A DNA stretch of 19,720 nt from Hydnum rufescens UP504. Lineage: Eukaryota; Basidiomycota; Agaricomycetes; Cantharellales; Hydnaceae. Position 1 is the stretch's first letter; each line of letters starts with the position of its first letter. A model generated the notes under the pieces. The model was not told the DNA's origin and ran no database searches. It saw only the letters and a list, made by a program, of their open reading frames with translations. The translations under genes and the position numbers were made by a program. Below are positions 8,488 to 13,791 of this stretch, piece after piece. The DNA lies in NCBI GenBank assembly GCA_014904985.1, contig MU129023.1, positions 177,253-196,972 of the forward strand, in the 5' to 3' direction.

Positions 8488-8714
8488 GCTTTAATCTCAG
8501 CCTACAAACCCCGTCAACCCCCAAATAAAGACCCACCACCCCGCCGAAGACACCTGCGAGAATGGCAACCCACCCGCCAGACGAAACCCATGAGAACGGA
8601 AACCCGCCAACCCCCTAAGTGACGACCAGCCCCCATACCAAGTACGAACCGCGTGACCGTGGTACCAAATAGTACCACATACCCACTTAGGTGGGTGTGT
8701 GGTACTACAAAGGG

Positions 8715-9028
8715 TTTTTTTTTTAAATTTCGATATCTTCAACGATGCCAAGGGAGCAGTGCAAGCTGCTCCTTTTGCGTCACTTCGAATTTTTTTTACT
8801 AACTAGGATTCAAATTGAAGGACCCAAAATGCAACCCGTGCCCTGCGCTCAACGGTGAAGTGCCAAGCCACGCCCCCGGTACCACACACCCACTTGGGCG
8901 GGTGTGTGGTGCTACTAGTTAATTTTTTTTTTTGAATTTCTATATGTACAGCAACGCAAAAGGAGCAGCGCAAGCTGCTCCTTTTGCGTGCCTTCGAATT
9001 TTTTTACTAATGTATGCTATTATTGTAG
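8715..9028 (+). other. Two decayed intron modules (R6, R7)
   Basis: R6 (about 8715-8806) and R7 (about 8918-9028) keep hairpin A (8747-8778 and 8954-8989, both with GCAA GNRA loops), branch-like TACTAAC or TACTAAT, and acceptors (AACTAG, ATTGTAG). Their donors have decayed to AAAGGGTTTT and TAGTTAAT beside poly-T runs. Later copies lose hairpin A altogether. Confidence 0.5.
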
Positions 9029-9480
9029 GATCCAAGCTGGAGCGCCCGAAATGACGACCCACCCCAACAGCAACCCGCCCGTCCAAATGACCCGCCCAAC
9101 GGTGAAGGCCACACCCCTGGTACCACACACCCGCCCAAGCGGGTGTGGTGCTACTAGATAGGTTTTTTTAATTTTAATTTCTATGGACTGTACCACACCC
9201 GCCTAAGCGGGTGTGTGGTGAGTAGTTTTTTTTTCTTGGATTTCTACAGACGGTACCACACCCCAGTGGGTGTGGTGAATTTTTAAATAAATAAATAAAT
9301 AATAAACAACTCAGTAAGAATGAAACACAGAACAGTGATAATAAATAAATAAGTAATTATAAATGGAACATATTATCTGTGATAAGTGCATATGGCCCAC
9401 TGTGCAAGTCTGAGATTAGGTGACTGAAGAAAATGCCGAACCCAATATATTGAGGTTCTGTGGCCATTCTAAGTCCCCCA

Positions 9481-9600
9481 CAGGGGCCCCTGGGGGCCCC
9501 TGCCTGAATCACGGAAATCAGGTTAGCCGGCCCCAGGGGCCCCAGCATCAAAACCTCTAGTTAGACTATATAAATGCAAGGCTCCTAATATCTAACTAGA
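9481..9600 (-). repeat. Right terminal inverted repeat
   Basis: Its reverse complement matches the left terminus in order: TTGCATTTATAT, TCTAACTAGA, then GGGGCCCCTGGGGCC blocks. It ends with the 12-bp TATCTAACTAGA that is also found at 4937-4948. Confidence 0.65.
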
Positions 9601-9635
9601 CCTACATTTGTGGCTGACTGTGCTGGTTGGATGCA

Positions 9636-9776
9636 GATTTTTTATATCTTTCTAGGCACGGTTGTTCTGAAAAGATTGGATGTGAACTGATGGAGAAATT
9701 CATTTTTTACTGGAAATTCTGGATTTTGATAGTAATATTGGTCTGGAGAGTGCAGTTTTGGTCTGTTCAACTTGTG
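9636..9776 (+). repeat. Right copy of the ~142-bp flanking direct repeat
   Basis: It is the partner of 4756-4897, in the same orientation. The minus strand encodes DQYYYQNPEF where the left copy encodes EQYYYQNQHP. It carries one stop in the frame that is open in the left copy. Confidence 0.65.
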
Positions 9777-9994
9777 TTTGGCACCATTCGAAAGGTGTGA
9801 ATCGTGGCTTTCCAAGTGTTATATGGGTGTACCTCTCCAATCAAAACTGGTGGAATAATCGAATGAATTCAGTTTTCATGCATAGCCATAATTAATTTCA
9901 TAATTGGTCACATGATCATTCCATAGGCTGGAATCAATGGATATTTGCATTTTCTGATACTGGACATTTTTATCTTCCACACTGGGGTTGCCAT

Positions 9995-10810
9995 TCAGGT
10001 CCTGTAGTGCAACATTGTTGAATTCAATGTAATACATGGCATCATTGGTGTTTCCAGATGTGGGATTGCTCCCCCTGATACCAGGGATTTGGCTGTTGGG
10101 TTTTGAATGCAGATAGCCATGGGCTCTACCTTCACCCTGCTCAAGGCATTGTACATACTGGGAGGGCTTGTGGGCATGAGTGGATCACCATTTGGGTTGA
10201 ATAGTCTGAACCAGGTTTGGTGCTGAAGGTATTTCAAGGAGCTGGGGTGTTTGGACAGGTGTGGTCAGCCCATCTTCTGTGTGATCCCCATCATCTGACT
10301 CAGTTGGGTCAGCAGGGGGTGGTGGTGTAGCAGATGGAGCTGGCAACAGGGTTTTGGTGTCTACTGGGTGTGGCTGAGTGCTGGTGCTCAGTTTAGTGAA
10401 GGGAATTTCAATCATTGGTGAAATAAACTTGATGTTTCATTCAACCAAGATCTTGTTGTGCCCTTTCCAATAAATTCTGTGAGCATGTGGGCTGTCATTA
10501 TCATAGCCTACCCAAAACCCTTCATTCATGTGTTCATCCAATTTTGACCCAGAGTCATTGTGGACCCAGACTTGCTGGCCCCAAATAGGGACATTTGCCA
10601 GGCTCAGTTTCTCTTTCATAAGTCATTTGAAAGGAGTCATGTGGCCAAGGACCCATGTAGAAGTATGATTTTTGAGCCATATGGCCCAATTCACTGCTTC
10701 ACCCCAAAGGCTTTTTGGCATCTGGGATTGATGTAGCATGGCCTGAGTTTGTTTGAGAATCCTCTGATTCAGGGACTTGGTGACACCATTGTGTTGTGGC
10801 ATATCATCTA
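9995..10810 (-). pseudogene. Copia integrase C-terminal region and linker (degenerate)
   Basis: Minus-strand translation begins DMPQHNGVTKSLNQ, the end of the Ty1/copia integrase core. In this family the motif is PQHNGVxE.LNR, with the catalytic Glu of the DDE triad following GV; here it is Lys (VTK). Next come LWGEAVNWAIWLKNHT, a stop after MTPFK, then VPIWGQQVWVHND and GFWVGYDNDSPHAHRIYW, the beta-strand region after the core. A Pro/Ser/Thr-rich linker follows (around residues APSATPPPPADPTESDDGD). This is the upstream continuation of the RT fragment at 2386-3780, now about 6 kb away. Gag, protease and the N-terminal integrase are not in the window. Confidence 0.85.
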
Positions 10811-10849
10811 TAACAGAATAGAGTTAGGTCAAGGATTACCTCATCTTCA

Positions 10850-11035
10850 GAGTTTCAATTTTGCTTAGCTCATCTGCAGAGTTTGAACTGGGCAGTGAGC
10901 CAGCACATGCCATGTGATGAGAGCCAAGGTGCCAAAAACAAACACCCTCACTCAGGTTTGAACATGAGACCTCTCAATGCCATTACAGCAGCAATCTACC
11001 TTAACCAATAAGACTAAGGAGACTACACACTTATT
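10850..11035 (-). mobile_element. SINE-like element with tRNA-derived head (minus strand)
   Basis: Read on the minus strand, TAGTCTTATTGG (11005-11016) resembles an A box and ATGTTCAAACC (10955-10965) a B box, about 40 nt apart as in tRNAs. GGTTAAGGTAG follows the A box as in many tRNA D-arms. The sequence after the B box (GAGTGAGGGTGTTTG...) is unrelated to tRNA, as expected for a SINE body. It abuts the end of the recognisable copia integrase, so it probably inserted into that element. Confidence 0.5.
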
Positions 11036-11107
11036 TGGTAATTAGAATCCTATGTACTGGCACTTCTAAGTGGTACCTCGGGAGCACAATCAATCCACTT
11101 GCCCAGG

Positions 11108-12107
11108 GGGTTGTTAAATGGGGGGGGATTATTACCTTCAGAGGGGTGGGTCTAATTCCAAGGGGGGGTTTGTTAGGGGAGGTTGTACACTCATTAGGGG
11201 GGGGTATTACAGGAAGGAAGGGGGAGTGTTACCATAAGGGGGAGTATTACCAGGAGGAGGGGGGAGTGGTACCAATGGGAGTGTTACCAATAGGGGGGTG
11301 GGGGTATTCCAGAAGGGAAGGGCAGTGGTACAATGGGGAGTGTTACCAATAGGGGTGTGGGGGGTATTACCAGAAAGGAAGGGGAGTGTTACCAATAAGG
11401 GGGGGGGGTATACCAGCAAGGGAGGGCGGTTTAACCAACAAGGGCGTGTATTGCAGGGGGGGTGTCTTAGCAGGGGGGTGTATAGGAGGGGGTTATAGGA
11501 GGGGGGTGTTTAGGAGGGGGGTGTATTAGGGAGGGGGTGTATTAGGAGGGGTGTATTAGGAGGGGGGTGTATTAGGAGGGGGTGTTATTAGGAGGGGGGT
11601 ATTAGGAGGGGGCTGTATTAGGAGGGTTTATTAGGAGGGGGTGTATTAGGAGGGGGTGTATTAGGAGGGTGTATTAAGGGAGGGGGTTATTAGGATGGGT
11701 GAGTTGGGGGTTTATTAGGGGGGTGTATTAAGGGGTATTAGGGGGGGGTGTATTAGGAGGGGTGTATTAGGAGGGGTGTATTAGGAGGGGGTTATTAGGG
11801 GGGGTGTATTAGGAGGGGGTGTATTAGAGGGGGGGTATTAGAGGGGGGTGTTTAGGAGGTGTATAGGAGGGGGGGTGTATTAGGAGGGGGTGTATTAGGA
11901 GGGGGGATTAGGCAAGGGGGGTGATTAGGAGGGGGGTGTATTAGGAGGGGGGTGTATTAGGAGGGGGGGTGTATTAGGAGGGGTTATTAGGAGGGTGTAT
12001 TAGGGGTATAGAGGGTGTATTAGGAGGGGGTTATTAGGAGGGGGGTTATTAGGAGGGGGTGTATTAGGAGGGGGGGTGTATTAAGGAGGGGGGTGTATTA
12101 GCAAAGG
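11108..12107 (+). repeat. ~1-kb G-rich minisatellite (GTGTATTAGGAGGGGG)
   Basis: From about 11455 to 12107 a 14-18 bp unit GTGTATTAGGAGGGGG recurs dozens of times with length changes mainly in the G run. From 11108 to 11455 longer relatives containing GGGAGTGTTACCAATAGGG and TATTACCAGAAGG are seen. Nearly all G is on the plus strand, with runs of 4-10 G every ~15 bases, so G-quadruplex formation is likely. ORFs across it are repeat artefacts. It is not a telomere array, since the unit varies and lies internally. Confidence 0.9.
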
Positions 12108-12541
12108 GGGGCACTGGATGAATATGGCATCTATCTGTAGAGTGCATATGGGTAGCATTGTCTTGATCCCACATCTGAATTTGACATCCTCAGAAACAAG
12201 TGTATTGGCCCTGGAGTCCCACAATGCTATTCTAATATGAATTTCCATTTAAAATTACCTGATGAAATGCATTTCAATTTGGCTAATCAATGTGGTTATC
12301 TCATGAAAATACAGATATATCATTTTTTAAATGCAGGCATACAGACTTATGGCTGTTACTGAGAGAAAAACTTAATAGGGGGTCCACCTCGGTCAGCCAC
12401 TTGGGCTGACCTTAATAGGCGGGACAAATCCCTCATCTAGTCAGCCTAAGAGGCCTGTTTTTTCTTTGATGTCAATTGACAATCTTTGGATGTCAAATTG
12501 ACATCTTTCTCAACACTTAGCGGACTATCCGGGGTTATCAG
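12108..12541. other. Non-coding stretch with two small hairpins before the second foldback copy
   Basis: No gene is seen. GGTCAGCC (12391-12398) pairs with GGCTGACC (12404-12411), bracketed by CTTAATAGG direct copies at about 12371 and 12412. GATGTCAAATTGACATC (12489-12505) is a near-perfect palindrome. These may belong to the outer end of the half-element that follows, but the terminal repeats of the intact element are not recognisable here. Confidence 0.4.
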
Positions 12542-12665
12542 GCATTAGGATTATTGGCTTATTATTATTATACTATTATATGGAGTAGTACAGTCTGTAG
12601 GCCTACACCTATGCTAAAATCTAACACCTTGGATTCACACACATCTGCCACAGCAGGTATGTGGG

Positions 12666-12940
12666 GCTTCGTTTGCCCCTTCACATGGGCCTGGTTCGTG
12701 TGTTTGCATGCCTTCATGGCTGCATGGGTTCTCGCATTGCCGCAGCGGGTGTGTAGGCCTTCATTTGCCCCTTCATGCGGGCCCCCAGTTTGTGTGTTTG
12801 CATGCCTTTGCGGCTGCGTGGGTTCTCGTGTTGCCGCAGCGGGTGTGTGGGCCTTCATTTGCCCCTTTGTGTGGGCCCGGTTCGTATGTTTGCGTGCCTT
12901 CGTGGCTGCGTGGGTTCTTGTGTTTGATTCCTGACTCCAC
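12666..12940 (-). repeat. Three ~93-bp tandem units inside an exon-like segment
   Basis: The block CTTCRTTTGCCCC recurs at 12666, 12758 and 12852. Each repeat carries GGGTTCTCG, a half of hairpin B (GCCGCAGCGGGTGTGT) and TGCRTGCCTT. These are local duplications of the exon-plus-hairpin part without the intron. ORFs on both strands here are repeat artefacts. Confidence 0.75.
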
Positions 12941-12956
12941 AATGTCGGGTGGGACA

Positions 12957-13053
12957 CTTATGGAAAATAATCTGTTAGTTAAAGTAAAACCTGCGCAAAA
13001 CGAGCGGCAGCAGCTGCTCTTTTTGCGCATTTGTAGCTATTAAAAAAACTTAC
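12957..13053 (-). other. Predicted intron S3 (97 nt) with imperfect hairpin A
   Basis: Minus strand: donor AAG|GTAAGTTT, hairpin A 12992-13029 with mismatches (GAGCGGC against GCTGCTC), branch site TTAACTAACA, and a weak acceptor CCATAAG. Confidence 0.5.
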
Positions 13054-13233
13054 CTTATATTGGGGTGGGTGTGTAGCTCCCTCATTTACTCTGTGGCTGC
13101 GTGCGTGCGTTGCCCTTCGTTTGTCTGCGTGCTCGCGTGTAATTGGGTGCTGGGTTTCATTGCGATTCTGGCGGGTCCGTGGGTTGGAGCTCACAGCCGG
13201 GTGACTTCGCACATTGGGATGGGACATCTGGAC

Positions 13234-13341
13234 CTAGGATAGGAAATAGGAAATATGTTAGTTAAGATTAAAACTTGCGCAAAAAAGAGCAGCGACTGCT
13301 GCTCTTTTTGCGTGTTCATAGCTATTAAAAAAAATACATAC
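13234..13341 (-). other. Predicted intron S2 (108 nt) with hairpin A
   Basis: Minus strand: donor AAG|GTATGTAT, hairpin A 13277-13313, branch site TTAACTAACA, acceptor TATCCTAG. The B hairpin just upstream (13350-13375) has a UGCG loop on this strand. Confidence 0.62.
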
Positions 13342-13513
13342 CTTATATTGCCACACCCACCGCAGCGGGTGTGGCTGCCTATTTTTCTCCATGGCTTCAT
13401 GTATGTCATTTGTTGCGCTTTCTGTTTGGCATGTTTTCGGTTAGCACTTCGTCGTTTGGACCCTAACACAGGGCCCTTGGGTTTTCGTTTGGGTCTCTGA
13501 ACCAGGCCAGGAT

Positions 13514-13628
13514 CTAAAATAATAAAAGAACAATGTTAGTAACGATATTCAAAGCAGCGCAAAAAGTGCAGCTTTCACTGCTCTATTTGCGCCGTCATAT
13601 CTACTACAATCCAAAAAAAAAAACTTAC
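13514..13628 (-). other. Predicted intron S1 (115 nt) with hairpin A
   Basis: Minus strand: donor GAG|GTAAGTTT, hairpin A 13557-13592 (GAAA loop, two stem mismatches), exact branch site TACTAAC, acceptor TTATTTTAG. Confidence 0.62.
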
Positions 13629-13791
13629 CTCATATGACCACACTCCTGCATCAATGGGTGTGGTCATCTGTACCTGCCTTTCTAGGCAGCTCCCTGTTTA
13701 GTTGGTTCAGGGTATGTAGTTGCAAGGAGAGCACAACTCAACGTCGGCAACTGCCGGAGAAATCTATTAACGAAATATGTACTGGAAAATA

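Larger units (their letters stand above)
7267..9276 (+). repeat. Right arm: outward (plus-strand) hairpin and intron modules
   Basis: Exon-like segments 7267-7388, 7491-7630, 7739-7874, 7969-8143, 8237-8388 and 8488-~8714 alternate with intron-like segments. Hairpin B ends each exon: 7352-7383, 7595-7620, 7832-7863, 8102-8135, 8351-8378, 8671-8706. Further copies lie at 8881-8910, 9122-9149, 9192-9219 and 9255-9276. Hairpin A sits in each intron: 7416-7447, 7663-7698, 7891-7926, 8162-8197, 8403-8433, then 8747-8778 and 8954-8989 in decayed units. The last three B copies have no A partner. Paired changes keep the stems: GACCAGC/GCTGGTC, GAGTAGC/GCTACTC, AAAAGG/CCTTTT, CAGACACCC/GGGTGTCTG, CCCAC/GTGGG. 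Some exon frames hold Asn/Pro-rich peptides (ETPPNDEA, NTPPNDKP), but no frame runs through all exons. Confidence 0.78.
4937..9600. mobile_element. 4.66-kb foldback element with palindromic core and modular arms
   Basis: The element is defined by imperfect terminal inverted repeats, a central 650-bp palindrome (6617-7266), and mirror-image arms built from repeated hairpin and intron-like modules pointing outward. An exact 12-bp TATCTAACTAGA lies at both ends (4937-4948 and 9589-9600) in direct orientation. It may be a target duplication, or terminal sequence, since near-copies also occur just inside. There is no transposase-like ORF, so it would be non-autonomous. Architecture resembles Foldback-type DNA elements (long TIRs with internal repeats), but the intron-like grammar of the arms is not something I know from them. 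It sits inside DNA that itself splits a dead copia element. Confidence 0.75.
12542..13760 (-). mobile_element. Orphan half of a second foldback element
   Basis: It begins with CATTAGGATTATT, as found just inside the left TIR of the intact element (about 5068). It ends with CAACTCAACGTCGGCAACTGCCG, a relative of the first bases of the palindromic core (6620-6640). Between lie three minus-strand intron modules with hairpin A (12992-13029, 13277-13313, 13557-13592) and hairpin B at 13350-13375 and 13635-13666, plus a degenerate one near 12638-12664. It thus equals one arm plus the very edge of a core. The other arm and the palindrome are missing, and the sequence passes directly into the 3' end of the next gene. 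Confidence 0.72.

Noticed and set aside
5423..8989. GC-stem plus T-run hairpins resembling bacterial intrinsic terminators or a CRISPR-like array
   Set aside because: The T-run is part of the stem and pairs with an A-run, spacers are irregular, units are inverted about a centre, and the context is fungal with splice-like signals.
11035..11498. Glycine-rich ORFs in the G-rich array
   Set aside because: Pure minisatellite translation with no domain, and the array is plainly non-coding.
11455..12107. Interstitial telomere array
   Set aside because: The unit is 14-18 bp and variable with long G runs, not a regular TTAGGG-type hexamer, and it is flanked by unique sequence on both sides.
12382..12411. 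GGTCAGCC/GGCTGACC hairpin as the terminal repeat of the half-element
   Set aside because: No matching sequence was found at the other end or at the ends of the intact element.
12554..13043. ORFs of 111-129 residues on both strands over the second element
   Set aside because: Open on both strands because of the 93-bp tandem units. Peptides repeat with the DNA, and the frames cross predicted splice sites.
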